From: Conus ventricosus
Taxonomy: Eukaryota; Mollusca; Gastropoda; Neogastropoda; Conidae
Direction: 5' to 3'
Assembly (NCBI GenBank): GCA_018398815.1
Contig: CM031595.1
Location: 140,954,614-140,977,113, forward strand
Length of the DNA stretch: 22,500 bases
Part shown: positions 1 to 12,700 of the stretch, piece by piece
How positions within the stretch are numbered: the first letter of the stretch is position 1
How the letters are laid out: every line of letters begins with the position of its first letter
The notes under the pieces: generated by a model
The model's input: only the letters and a program-made list of their open reading frames with translations
Database searches by the model: none
What the model was told of the DNA's origin: nothing
Translations under genes and position numbers: made by a program

Positions 1-69
1 ACACACAACGCATTCATGCACGCACGCACATACGCACTCACTCGTTCACACACACACACACCCCACACA

Positions 70-108
<39 letters not shown>

Positions 109-142
109 CACACACATACGAACGCACGCACACGCACGCAGG
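1..142. repeat. AC-rich microsatellite with GCAC/ACGC interruptions
   Basis: Alternating AC dinucleotides dominate. The cleanest stretch runs from about 46 to 110, with interruptions such as CCCC, AAA and AAAA. Both ends grade into ACGC/GCAC variants (about 16-36 and 119-142). It begins at the window edge, so its true left end is not visible. An open frame across it encodes only Thr-His repeats and is a product of the dinucleotide, not a gene. Confidence 0.95.
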
Positions 143-576
143 CATGTACTAAAAATTACTCTTTAAACAAAAGTTTTAATTTTGAGTGTTCACAACTGTT
201 CAGTTTGACATCTATGGTGTGCTTTCTCGAAAGAAAACAAGTTGGATTTGTTTTGAGGTCCTCCTGCATTTCACTCCATAATTAACCGCCAGAGTGTCTG
301 AAAGATGACATGAAAAGGTCAGTCCTAGAACCCAGTAGGGCAGGGCTACAGATCAAAACGGTTCAAGCGTTTTACAATCCACATTTACACAATGAACTGT
401 CTACCCGGGTAGAGTCGAATGAAGAGCTACCTGCGGGGTGTTACATTCGGTCGTTTCCCGTTTCATTCAATTAAAAACCATTCAGCAATCATTCTTTCAT
501 TTTCCGTCCGCGAAAGGTGCATGCTATGTGTAAATATGCCATCCGTACCCAAACCCCCAAACTAGCCATCTTTTCC

Positions 577-578
<2 letters not shown>
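143..578. other. Unique non-coding DNA, nothing recognised
   Basis: Ordinary mixed-composition sequence between the AC microsatellite and a T run. I see no long open frame with a plausible protein, no tRNA-like or rRNA-like sequence and no repeat. It may be intergenic or intronic. Confidence 0.6.

Positions 579-614
<36 letters not shown>
579..614. repeat. Poly-T run of 36
   Basis: Uninterrupted T36. It could be the reverse-oriented poly-A tail of a retroposed element, but no SINE or LINE body or target-site duplication is recognisable beside it. A simple homopolymer expansion is equally likely. Its exact length is doubtful in any long-read consensus. Confidence 0.9.
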
Positions 615-615
<1 letters not shown>

Positions 616-1273
616 TGAAGGGATTTACCGGCGTGTACAAAGAGGTTGTACATGCATTCACACACGTAAACACAGTTTACGGTCTACGCTCGTAGACTTT
701 TCAGGAAAAAATGGGGTCAGAACCAATATTAAGTCCTAGGGGAAGGGGGGGGGGGGGGGTCCATCTGTATCAAAACCACCCTCACCCCCCCCACCTCCCA
801 CTCGGAAGAGATCGAAACCGTAACCCCAGGGTTTTAATTATGGTGTGAGTGACTGCAAGCGGAAACGGCATCAAAATGAGGAAGGCAAAACGAATAATTG
901 CGCTCTGCCAATCGAAGGAGTAAACATTACAGAACAAGCAATGGTTTCGACCTCTTTGGTTGTCTTCAGGCAGGACATACAAACACATTCTAGCCAAATA
1001 AAAAAACATAGGGGCAACCCAGGTCAGTCACTTGTCTTTGAACTGGGTGCTAAATGCCTTGAGAATGGAAACGAGGCAGAAAAGAATGACATACGCGGAG
1101 TAAAGATGATGTAAACAATATGGCGATGAAAGTAAAGAAAAGACTTCTACTATTACTATTAACAAAAATTAACAATGATCAGTATAATGATCGGTAGTTT
1201 AATCCCAAGACCACCGAGGTCCTGCGCTTTTTCAACTGAGATAATCGGACCCCAATTAAAAGAAAAAACAGCA
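615..1273. other. Unique DNA with a G15 run facing a C-rich patch
   Basis: A G15 run at 745-759 is followed about 20 bases later by a C-rich patch (about 776-800), so the two could pair as a hairpin. The open frame at 845-1114 begins at GTG and its translation resembles no family I know, so I do not call it. From about 1120 the sequence is AT-rich and then enters the G-rich minisatellite. Confidence 0.6.
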
Positions 1274-2990
1274 TTGATAGGGGTGCAAGGTTATGGGGGA
1301 TGAGGATGGGGGGGGGGATTAGAGGAGGGGAGCAAGGTAAGAAAGGGGATGAGGAATGTGGGGATAGATGGAGGGGAGCAGAGGTAAGGGGGGATGGGGG
1401 GATAGTTGGAGGGAGCGGAGCAAGGGTAACGGGGGATGGGGGGGGGGGGAGATTGATGGAGCGGAGCAGGGTAAGGGGGATGAGGATGGGGGGGATAGTT
1501 GGAGGGAAGGCACAAGGTAAGGGGGATGGGGGGGTATGATAGATGGAGGGGGGGGAGCAAGGTAAGGGGGTGAGGATGGGTCCCCTAGGGGGGAAAGTTG
1601 GAGGGGAGCAACGGTACCTACTAAGGGGGATGGGGGGCGGTTAGATGGAGGGTGAGACAAGGTAAGGGGGATGGATGAGGATGGGGGGGATAGATGGAGG
1701 GGAGCAAGGTAAGGGGGAGATTGGGGGCCCCGAGATAGATGGAGGGGGAGCAAGGTTAAGGGGGATGGGGGGGATTGATGGAGCGGATTGCAGGGTAAGG
1801 GGGATGAGGATGGGGGGATAGAATGGAGGGGAGCAAGGTAAGGGGGGTGGGTGGGGGGATAGATGGTGGGGAGCAAAGGGTCAGGGGGATGGGGGGAATA
1901 GATGGAGGGGAGCAAGGTAAGGGTAAGGGGATCGGGGCGGATAGATGGAGGGGGCAAGGTTAGGGAGGGGGGGGGGATGGGGATGGGGGCATAGATGGAG
2001 GGGAGCAAGGTAAGGGAGAGGAGATATGAGGATAGATGGAGGGGAGCAAGTTTAACGGGGGCTGTGGATGGGGGGGGGGGGATAGATGGAGGGGTGCAAG
2101 GTAAGGTGGATGAGGAGGGGGGGGGGATAGATGGAGGGGGAAGGTAAGGGGGAGGGGGATAGATGTGAGGGGAGGGAGCAAGGTACGGGGGGATGGGGGA
2201 TAGATGGAGGGGAGCAGGTAAGGGGGTTGGGGGGCATAGTGGGAGGGGGCAAGGTAGAAAGGGAGATGGGGATGGGGGATAGATGGAGGGGTGCAAGGTA
2301 GAGAGGGATGGGGATGGGGGATAGATGGGAGGGGAGCAACGGTTAAAGGGGATGGAAACGATTGGGGGATAGATGGAGGGGGAGCAAGGTAAGGGGGTGG
2401 GGGATGGGGGGATTAGTTGGAGGGGAGCAAGGTTAAGGGGGATGGGGGGGAATAGATGGAGGGGAGACAAGGTAAGAGGAGATTGGAGATTGGTGGGATA
2501 GATGGCAGGAGGAGCAGTGTAAGGGGGCTGAGGAGGGGGGGGGGATAGATGGTGGGGAGCAAGGTAAGGGGGATAGGAGGGGTGGATAGATGGAGGGGAG
2601 CAATGCGAAGGGGCATGAGGAATGGGGGGTTAGATGGAGGGCGAGCCAAGGTAAGTGAGATGGGATTGGGGATTGATGGAGGGGAGCAAGGTAAGGGTGG
2701 TTGTGGGAGGGGGGGGGGGGGATAGATGGAGGGGGAGCTAGTTAGGGGGATGAGGAGGGAGGGGGGATAGATGGAGGGGTGCAAGGTAAGTGGGATGAGG
2801 AGGGGGGGGAGGGATAGATGGAGGGGAGCTAGGTATGGGGGATCATGAGGAGGGGGGGGGGGATTGATGGAGGGGGTAGCAAGGTAAGGGGGATGAGGCG
2901 GGGGGGGATAGATGGAGGGGAGCAAGGTAAGGGGATGAGGAGGGGGGGGATAGATGGAGGGCGAGCAAGGTAAGGGGATGGGGATGTGGG
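1274..2990 (+). repeat. Array block 1: GATGAGG-type units
   Basis: In this first block many units read GATGAGGATGGGG or GATGAGGAGGGGG instead of GATGGGG. Examples lie near 1291, 1480, 1803, 2110, 2535, 2750, 2795 and 2935. The same variant is rare from 3000 to 6800, returns near 6825-7330, and is nearly absent later. The first 450 bases also hold unusual C-containing interruptions. Confidence 0.7.
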
Positions 2991-5900
2991 GGGGGGTGTA
3001 GATGGAGGGGAGCAAGGTAAGGGGAATGGGGATGGGTGGGTAGGATGGAGGGGAGCAGGTAAGGGGAAAATGGGGGGGGGGGGGTGTAGATGGGAGGGGA
3101 GCAAAGGTATGGGTGACTGGGGATGGGGGGGATAGATGGAGGGGCGCAAGGTATAAGGGGCGATGGGGGGGTTAGATGGAGGGTGAGCAAGGGTAAGGGG
3201 GATTGTGGATGGGGGGGGGGGGGGGTAGATGGAGGGGTGCAAGGTAAGGGGGATGGGATGGGGATAGTGGAGGGGAGCAAGGTAAGGGGGTTGGGCATGG
3301 CATGGGGGGGATCAGATGGGAGGGGGCAAGGTAAGGGGGGATGGGGATGGGGGGTATATGGAGGGGAAAAAGGGTAAGGGAGATGGGGAGGGGGGGATAG
3401 ATGGAGGGGGAAAAGTATGTACAGGGATGGGGATGGGGGGATAATGGAGGGGAGCAAGGTAAGGGGGATGGGGATGGGGGTTAGAATGGTGGGGAGCAAG
3501 GTCAAGGGGGTTGGGGGAAGGATGGGCGGGATAGATGGAGGGGCGCTAGGTAGGGGATGGGGATGGGGGATAGATGGAGGGGAAGCAAGGTAAGGAGATG
3601 GGGAATGGGGGATAGATGAGGGGAGCAAGGTAAGGGAGATGGGGATGGGGGTTAGATGGGGGGCGCACACCTAGGTAGGGAGATGGGGATTGGGGGATAG
3701 ATGGCGTGGGGAAACCGGTCAAGGTAAGGAGATGGGGGATGGGAGGGGATAGATGGAGGGGAGGCAAGGTAAGGGGGTGGGGGGATGGATGGAGGGAGAA
3801 GGTAAGGGGGATGCGGGCAAAAAAGGGGGGGGGATAGATGGAGGGGAGCATGTTAAGGGGGATGGGGATGGGCGGGAGGATGGGGGGTGAAGGTATAGGG
3901 GGATGGGGTTGTGGGGGATAGATGGGGGGAGCAAGGTAAGGGAGATGGGGATTGGGGGAAAGTGGGAGGGGAGCAAGGTAAGGGGGATGGGGGGATGGAT
4001 GGAGGGGGAGCAAGGTAAGGGGGATGGGGATGGGGGGATAGATGGGAGGGAGCAGGTTAAGGGAGATGGGGATGGGTGGAGGGGATTAGATGGAGGGGAG
4101 AAAGGTAAGGGGGATGGGGGATAGCATGGAGGGGAGCACAGGTAAGGGGGATGGGGATGGGGGATAGATGGAGGGAGCAAGGTTAAGGGGGATGGGGATG
4201 GGCGGTGGAGGATAGATGTAGTGGAGCAATGTAAGGGGGATGGGGGGGGTAGATGGAGGGAGAAGGTAAGGCGGGATGGGGGGGGGGGTGATAGATGGAG
4301 GGGAGGGAGCAAGGTAAGGGGGATGGGGGGGATAGGATGGAGGGGAGCAAGGTAAGGGGGATTGGGCGGATTAGATGGTGGGGAGCATGGTTAAGGGGAT
4401 ATTGGGGGTGATAGATGGAGGGGAGCAAGGTTAAGGGGGATGGTGGGATAGATGGAGGAAGCAAGGGGTAAGGGATGGGGGATAGTATGGAGGGGAGCAA
4501 GGTAAGGGGGTATGGGGTGGGATAGATGGAGGGGAGCAAGGTACTGGGGATGGGGGATAGATGGAGGGTGTCGAAGGTACGGGGGTTGGGGGGATAGATG
4601 GAGGGGAGAAAGGTCAAGGGGAGGATAGAGGGAGGGGAGCAAGTTAAGGGGAATGGGGGGTGATTGATGTGAGGGGAGCAAGGTAAGGGGGATGGGGGGG
4701 GGGGATAGATGGAGGGGGAGCAAGGTAAGGGGGATGGGGGATAGATGGAGGGAGGCACGGTAAAGGGGGTTGGGGGGGGATAGATGGAGGGGAAGAAGGT
4801 TAAAGGGGATGGGGATGTGGGAGGGGTGTGTGTAGATGGAGGGGAGCAAGTATAAGGTGAATGGGGTGGGGGGGTAGTTTGGAGGGGAGCCAAGGTAAGG
4901 GGAACAAATGGGGGGGGGGGGGTTGTAGATGGAGGGGAGCAACGGTAGGTGTGATGGGGTTGGGGAGGGATAGATGGAGGGGAGCAGTTAAGGGGGATGG
5001 GGGGTAGATGGAGGGGAGCAAGGTAAGGGGGATGTGGATGGGGGGGGGGGGGGTATAGATGGAGGGGGAGCAAGGAAGGGGGATGGGGTATGGGGGGATA
5101 GATGGTGGGGAGCAAGGAAAGGGGGATGGGGATGGGGGGGACAGTGGAGGGGGAGCAGGTATGGGGGATGGGGATGGGGGGATAGATGGAGGGGAAAAAG
5201 GTAAGGGAGATGGGGATGGGGGGGATTAAGATGCGATGGGGAAAAAGGTATGGGGATGGGGATGCGGGGGATCGATCGGATGGGAGAGCAAGTAAGGGGG
5301 ATGGGGAGGGGGGGATAGATGGGGGGAGCAAGGTTAAGGGGGATGGGATGGGGGGATAGATGGAGGGGGAGCAAGGTAAGAGGGATGGGGCATGGGGGAT
5401 AGATGGAGGGCGAGCAAGGTAAAGGAGATGGTGGATGGGGGATAGATGGAGGGGAGCAGGTAAGGGAGATGGGTTCGGGGGGATAGATGGAGGGGAGCAA
5501 GGAAAGGGAGATGGGGATTGGGGGAAAGATGGAGGGTGAGCAAGGTAAGGGAGTGGGGATTGGGGGTTGATGGAGGGGAGCAAGGTAAGGGGGATGGGGG
5601 GATGGAATGGTGGGGAGCAAGGTAAGGGGGATGCGGATGGGGGTGGATAGGATGGAGGGGAGCAAGGGTAAGGGGGATGGGTTGGGGGGAATAGATGGAG
5701 GGGAGGCAAGGTAAGGGGGATGGGGCTGGGAATGGGGGATAGATGGTGGGGAGAGAGCAGGTAAGGAGATGGGGATGGGGGGATAGATGGAGGGGAGCAG
5801 GTAAGGGGAGAGGGGGGATGATGGAGGGGAGCAAGGTAAGGGGATGGGGATGGGGGATAGATGGAGGGGAGAAAGGTTAAGGGTGATGGGGATGTGGGGG

Positions 5901-6050
5901 ATAGATGGTGGGGAGGGAAAGACGTAAGGGGGATGGGGGATAGATTGGAGGGGAGCAAGGTATGGGGGATGGGGATGGGCGGAATTGGTTGGAGAGGGAG
6001 CAAGGTATGGAGGGATGGGGATGGGGTGATAGATGGAGTGGAGCAATGTA
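2991..6050 (+). repeat. Array block 2: mostly long units with GATGGGGATGGGG
   Basis: Most units here have the additional GGGGAT hexamer, giving GGATGGGGATGGGGG before the next GATAGATGG. A run of short units interrupts the block at about 4300-4800. GGGAGATGGGG variants are common at about 3550-4080 and 5190-5560. Confidence 0.65.
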
Positions 6051-9000
6051 CGGGGGATGGGGGGATAGATTGGAGGGGAGCTAGGAAGGGGGGATGGGGG
6101 GGGTGGATAGTGGAGGGGAGCAAGGTAAGGGGGATGGGGGGGTTGATAGATGGTGGGGAGGCACGGTACAGGGGATGGGAGGATTGATGGAGGGGAGCAA
6201 GGTAAGGGGTAGATTGGGGGTGTGATAGATGGAGGGGAGCAAGGTTAAGGGGGGATGGGGGGGATAGCATGGAGGAGGCAAGGGAAAGGGGCGATGGGGG
6301 ATAGATGGTGGGGAGCAAGTATAGGGGGATGGGAGGGGGATAGCTGGAGGGGAGAATGGTAAGGGGGAATGGGGATAGATGAGGGGAGCAATGGTACGGG
6401 GGAATGGGGGGATACGATGTAGGGGGCAAGGTAAGGGGGATAGATGGAGGGGAGCATGGGTAGGGGAATGGGGGGGTGATAGAGGGAGGGGAAGCAAGTA
6501 AGGGGGAATGGGGGGGGATAGATGGGAGGGGAGCAAGGTAAGGGGGATGGGGGATAGATGGAGGGGAGCAAGGTAAGGGGGATGGGGGGGATTGATGGAG
6601 GGGAGCAAGGTAAGGGGGATGGGGATAGACGGAGGGAGCAGGGTAAGGGGAGGATGGGGGGTAGTGGAGGGGAGCTAGGTAAGGGGGATGGGGGGGGGAT
6701 TAGATGGTGCGGAGCAGGGGGCTGGACGGGGGAGGGGATGAAGGCTTGGGGGGGATAGATGGAGGGGAGCAAGGTTAAGGGGGGATGGGGAGGGGATAGA
6801 TGGAGGGGAGCAAGGAAGGGGGAGGATGAGGATGGGGGGGATAGATGGAGGGGAGCAAGGGTAAGGGGGATGGGGGGGGTATAGATGGAGGGGAGCAAGG
6901 TAAGGGGGATGAGGCTGGGGGGATAGTGGAAGGGAGCAAGGTAAGGGGGATGGGGGGGATAGATGGAGGGGAGAAAAGGTAAGGGGGAAGGGGGGGTTGA
7001 TGGAGCGGTAAGCAGGGGTTAGGGGGATGAGGATGGGGGGGATAGATGGAGGGGAGCATGGTAAGGGGGGTGGGGGGGGAAGTGGAGGGGAGCAAGGTAT
7101 GGGGGATGGGGGGATAGATGGAGGGGAGCAAGGTAAAGGGAAATGGGGATGGGGGGATAGAATGGAGGGGAGCAAGGGTATACGGAGATGGGGAGGGGGG
7201 TAGATGGAGGGGAGCCAAGGTAAGGAGATGGAGATATGGGGATAGATGGAGAGGGAGCAAGGTAAGGGGGTATGGGGGGGGGGGATTGATGGAGGGGAGC
7301 AAGGTAAGGTGGATGAGGATGGGGGGGGGGATAGATTGGAGGGGAGCAAGGTAAGGGGGATGGAGGGGAGAGTTTGAGGGAGGCAAGGTAAGGGGGTTGG
7401 CGGGATAGATGGAGGGGAGCAGGTAAGGGGGGATGGGGGGATTAGATGGAGGGGGAGCAAGGTAAGGGAGATGGGATGGGGGATAGATGGTGGGGAGCAA
7501 GGTATCGTGGATGGGGATAGGGGATGGGGGGATAGATGGAGGGGAGCAAAGGTAAGGGAGATGGAGATTGGGGGATAGATGGAGGGGAGCAAGGTAAGGG
7601 GGATTGGGGTTGGTGGGTATACATGGAGGGGAGCTCCAAGGTAAGGGGGTAGGGGGGGATAGATGGTGGGGTGCAGCAAGGTTATGGGGGATGAGGGGAT
7701 AGATGGAGGGGAGCAGGTTAGGGGGAATGGGGGGGATAGTTAGGGGAAGCAAGGTAAGGGGAATGGGGGGCCGGTGATAGATGGAGGTGGCAAGGTAAGG
7801 GGGATGGGGCGGCGGGGATAGAATGGAGGGGAGGCAAGGTATAAGGGGGATGGGGGATAGATGGAGGGGAGCAAGGTAAGGGGAGATGGGGGGGGATAGA
7901 TGGGAGGGGAGCAAGGTAAGGGGGATTGAGGGGATAGATGGAGGGGAGCAAGTAAGGGGGAGGATAAGGGATAGATGGAGGGGAGCAAGGTAAGGGGGAT
8001 GGGGGGGGATGCTAGTGGAGGAGAGCAAGGTAGTGGGATGGGGCGGGGCATAGATGGTGGGGAGCAAGGTAGGGGGCATGGGGGGGAGAGATGGGGGAGC
8101 AAGGTAAGGGGGATGGGGGGGATAGATGGACGGAGGGCGAGCAAGGTACGGGGGTGGGGGGGATAGATGGAGGGGAGCAAGGGTAAGGGGGATGCGGTGG
8201 GGATAGAATGGAGGGGAGCAGGTTACGGGGGATGGGGGGATAGATGGAGGGGAGCAGTTAAAGGGGGATAGGGGGATAGATGGAGGGGAGCAAGGTAAGG
8301 GGGATGGAGGGGGGAAGGATAGATGGAGGGGAGCAAGGTAGGGGGATGTGGGGATAGATGGAGGGGTGCAAGGTAAGGGGGATGGGGGGGGGATACGATG
8401 GAGGGGTAGACAACGGTACGGGGGATGGGGCGATAGATGGTGGGGAGCAAGGTTAAGGGGGATGGGGGGATAGATGGAGGGAGCAAGGTACGGAGGGATG
8501 GGGGATTGGATGGAGGGGAGCAAGGTAAGGGGGATGGGGATATAGATGGAGGGGAGCAAAGGTACGGGGGCTGGGGGATAGATGGTGGGGAGCAAGGTAA
8601 CGGGATGGGGTAGGATAGATGGAGGGGAGCAAGGAAAATGGGGGATGGGGGGGGGATATAGATGGAGGGGAGCAAGGTAAGGGGAATGGGGGGCGGTGAT
8701 AGATGGAGGGGGAGCAAGTTAAGGGGGAGGGGGGGGGATAGATGGAGGGGAAGGCAAGGTTTACGGAGATGGGGGGTAGATGGAGGGGAGCAAGGTTACA
8801 GGGGGATGGGGGGGATAGATGGAGGGGAGCAAGGTACGGGGATGGGGGGTTTAGATGGAGGGGAGCAAGGTAAGGGGGATGGGTTGATAGATGGAGGGGA
8901 GCTAGGTACGGGGGATGGGGGATTAGTATGGAGGGGAGCAAGGTCAAGGGGGATATGGGGGATATGATGGATAGGAGCAAGGTAAGGGGGCATGGGGGGG

Positions 9001-9719
9001 ATTAGGATGGAGTGGAGCAAGGTACGGGGGGAGGGGGGATAGCTGGAGGGGAGCAAGGTAAGGGGGAGATGGGGTGATAGATGGAGGGGAGCAAGGTACG
9101 GGGGATGGGGGATGATGGAGGGGAGCAAGGTATGGGGGATGGGGGGGGGATAGATGGAAAGGAGCAAGGAAAGGGGGGATGGGGGGGATAGATGGAGGGA
9201 GCTAGGTTACGGGGGGATGGGGGATAGATGGAGGGGTGCAAGGTAAGGGGGATGGGGGGCTAGATGGAGGGGAGCAAGGTACGGGGGTTGGGGGTGATAG
9301 ATGGAGGGGAGCAAGGTAAGAGATGATGAAGGATGAGGGATAGATGGAGGGGGAGCAAGGTAAGGGGGATGGGGGATAGATGGGAGGGGGTGCAAGGTAC
9401 GGAGGGATGGGGGATTAGAGGAGGGGAGCAAGGTTAAGGTGGATGGGGGGGATAGATGGAGGGGAGGAAGGTAAGGGAATGGGGGGGTGATAGATCGGAG
9501 GGGAGCAAGGTAAGGGGATGGGGGGGATAGATGGAGGGGAGCAAGGTAAGGGAGATGGGGGGATAGATGGAGGGGAGCAAGGGTAGGGGGATGGGGGGGG
9601 ATAGATGGGAGGGGGCAATGTAAGGGGGGTGGGGGGGGATAGATGGAGGAGAGCAAGGTATGGGAGTTTGGGGGGGATAGTTGGAGGGGTAGCAAGGTAA
9701 GGGGGATGGGGGGGGTTTA
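6051..9719 (+). repeat. Array block 3: mostly short units with GGATGGGGGG
   Basis: Short units without the extra hexamer predominate at 6051-6800 and 7650-9719. Between them, 6800-7640 is a mixed zone in which GATGAGG and GGGAGATGG long units reappear. A sub-block at about 8140-9420 is rich in the GTACGGGG variant. Confidence 0.65.
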
Positions 9720-12700
9720 GATGGAGGGGAGCAGGTAAGGGAGATGGGGATTGGGGATCGAGGGAGGGGTCAAAGGTAAGGGGGATGGGGATGGTTGGGG
9801 GGATAGATGGAGGGGAGCAAGGTAAGGCGAGATGGGCGATGGGGGGGGGGGCAAGGGATAGATGGAGGGGAGCAAGGTAAGGAGACTGGGGATGGGGGGA
9901 TATGATGGAGGGGGAGCAAGGTAAAAGGGGATGTGGATGGGGGGATAGATGGAGGGGAAGCAAGGTAAGGGGGATGGGGATAGATGTGAGGGGGCAAGGT
10001 AAAGGGGATGGGGAGATGGGGGATAGATGAGAGGGGAGCAAGGTAAAGGTGAGGGGATGGGGGATAGATGGAGGGGAGCAAGGTAAGGGGGATGTGGATG
10101 GGGGGGATAGATGGAGGGGAGCAAGGTAAGAGGGGATGGGGGATGGTGGCGATAGATGGAGGGGAGCATGGTAAGGGAGATGGGATGGGGGGAAAGATGG
10201 AGGGGAGCAAGGTAATCGGGGGGGATGGGGGGTTAGATGGAGGGGAGCATGGTAAGGGGGATGGGGTGGGGGGATATAAGATGGTGGGGAGGCAAGGTAA
10301 GGGGGATGGGGATGGGGGGATAGATGGAGGGAGCAAGGTGAGGGGTGATAGGTGGGGGGGGTTAGAGGGGGGAGCAAGGTATAAGGGGGATGGGGATGGG
10401 GATCGAGGGATGGGAGCAGGTAAAGGGAGATGTGCGATGGGGATAGATGAGGGGAGCAAGGTAAGGGGATGGGGGATGGGGGATAGATGGAGGGGAGCAA
10501 GGTAAGGGGGATGGGGAGGATGGGGGATAGGTGGAGGGGAGGGCTAGGTAAGGGAGATGAGGATAGATTTGGGGGATAGATGGGGGTGCTAGGTAAGGGA
10601 GATGGGGATGGGGGGTTAGATGGAGGGGAAGGCAAGGTAAGGGAGATGGGAATGGGGAGTTCTGATGGAGGGGAGCAAGGTAAGGGGGATGGGAGGCATG
10701 AGGGGATAGTGGAGGGGAGCAAGGTAAGGGGGATGGGGGGAGATAGATGGAGGGGAGCAAGGTAAGGGAAGATGGGGGGGGATAGATGGAGGGGAGCAAG
10801 GAAAGGGGGGGGATGGGGATGGGGGATAGATGTAGGGGAGCAAGGTAAAGGGGATGGGGATGGGGGGATAGATGGAAGGGGTGCACGGTAAAGGGGGATG
10901 GGGAGGATGAGGGGTCAGGGATAGATGGAGGGGCTGCAAGGTGATGGGGGATGGGGGGGATAGATGGCGGGGAGCAAGGTAAGGGGGATGTGGATGGGGG
11001 GGATAGATAGAGCAAGGGAGCAAGGGTAAGTGGGATGGGGATGGGGGATGATTGGGGGATAGATGGAGGGGAGCAAGGTAAGGAGATGGGGATGGGGGAT
11101 AATGGAGGGGAGCAAGGTCAGGGGGATGGGGGGATGGGGGATAGTGGAAGGGAGCAAGGTTAAGGGAGAATGGAGATTGGGGGTATAGATGGAGGGGAGC
11201 AAGGTAAAGGGAAGATGGAGATTGGCGGGTAATAGATGGTGGGGAGAAGAGTAAGGGGGAGGGGGGGGATTGATGGAGGTGAGCAATGGTAAGGGAGGAT
11301 GGGGGGTGGGACGGATAGATGGAGGGGAAGGGAGCAAAGGTAAGGGGGATGGGAGGGATAGAGGGAGGAGCAAGGTTAAGGGCGATGGGGGGGTGGTAGG
11401 GGAATAGATGGAGGGGAGCAAGGTACGGGGGATGGGGGGAATAGATGGAGGGGAGCAAGGTAAGGGAGATGGGGATGGGGGATTGATGGAGGGGAGCAAG
11501 GTAAGGTAGATGGGGATGGGGGATAGTTGGAGGGGGCAAGGTTACTGGGGGATGGGGGGATAGATGAGGGGAGCAAGGAGGAGATGGGATGGGGGATAGA
11601 ATGGAGGGGAGCATGGCAAGGGGGATGGGGGGTAGATGGAGGGGAGCAAGGTAAGGGGATGGGGGGGGGGGGTGGATAGATGGAGGGGAGCAAGGTATGG
11701 GTGATGGGGATGGGGGATAGATGGAGGGAGGCAAGGTAGGTAAGGTGTTGGGGATGGGGGATAGATGGAGGGGAGCAAGGAAAGGGGGATGGGGGGATGG
11801 GGGATAGATGGAGGGGAGCAAGGTAAGGGAGATGGAGATTGGTGGGTAGATGGAGGGGGAATGGTTAAGGGGGATGGGGGGGGGGGATAGATGGTGGGGA
11901 GCAAGGTAAGGGAGATGGGGTGGATAGATGGAGGGGAGAAGGTAAGGGGGAATGGGGATGGGGGTAATGGAGGGGTGCAAGGTAAGGGGAGATGGGGGGA
12001 TAGATGGAGGGGAGCATGGTAAGGGGTTGGGGGGGTTTGATGGAGGGGAGCAAGGTACGGGGGATGGGGGGGGGGGAGGGGATAGATGGAGTGGAGCAAG
12101 GTAAGGGGGATGGGGGGGGATGGGGATAGATGGAGGGGAGCAAGGTAAGGGGGATGGGGGGATAGATGGAAGGGGAGCAAGTAAGGGGTTGATGGGGGGG
12201 ATCTGATGGAGGGGTGCAACGGAAGGGGGATGGGGATGTGGGGGGGGGGTAGATGGAGGGGAGCAAGGTAAGGGGGATGGGGGGGGATAGATGAGGGGTG
12301 CAAGGTAAGGGGGTGGAATGGGGGGATAGATGGAGGGGAGCAAGGTAAGGGGGATGGGGGGGTTAGATGGAGGGGTGCAAGGTTAAGGGGGATGGGGGGA
12401 TTGATGGAGGGGAGAAGGTACGGGGGATGGGGGGGATTAGATGGAGGGGAGCAAGTAAGGGGGATGGGGGATAGATGGAGGGGAGCAGGTAGGGGGATGG
12501 GGGATAGATGGAGGGGGCAAGGTAAGGAGATGGGGATGGGGAAGATGGAGGGGAAGCAAGTAAGGGGATGGGGGGATAGGGATGGAGGTGGGAGCAAGGT
12601 AAGGGGGGGATGGGGGGGATAGATGGAGGGGAGAAGTTAAGCGGGGATGGGGGGGATAGAGGAGGGGAGGCTCAAGGTAAGTGGGGATGGGGGATGTGGG

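Noticed and set aside
16..285. 89-codon open frame at the left edge
   Set aside because: Its first half is Thr-His from the AC microsatellite and the rest has no recognisable features.
579..614. T36 taken as the tail of a retroposed SINE
   Set aside because: No polymerase III promoter boxes, element body or target-site duplication could be found beside it.
845..1114. 89-codon open frame in unique DNA
   Set aside because: It starts at GTG, has no recognisable domain, and overlaps an equally plausible frame on the other strand. It is of chance length for this composition.
2991..6050. GGGGAT hexamers considered as telomere-like repeats
   Set aside because: The hexamer occurs only once or twice per unit inside a longer minisatellite, not in tandem telomeric runs, and it does not match TTAGGG.
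1319..12597. Many long minus-strand open frames of 350-750 codons over the minisatellite
   Set aside because: They are proline-rich translations of the repeat. All three minus frames of the unit lack stops, units drift between frames, and no signal peptide, domain or splice structure is present.
1300..12622. Plus-strand glycine-rich open frames (for example 5861-6187 and 10068-10505)
   Set aside because: They are short translations of the same repeat that persist only where single-base slips avoid TAG and TAA in the unit.
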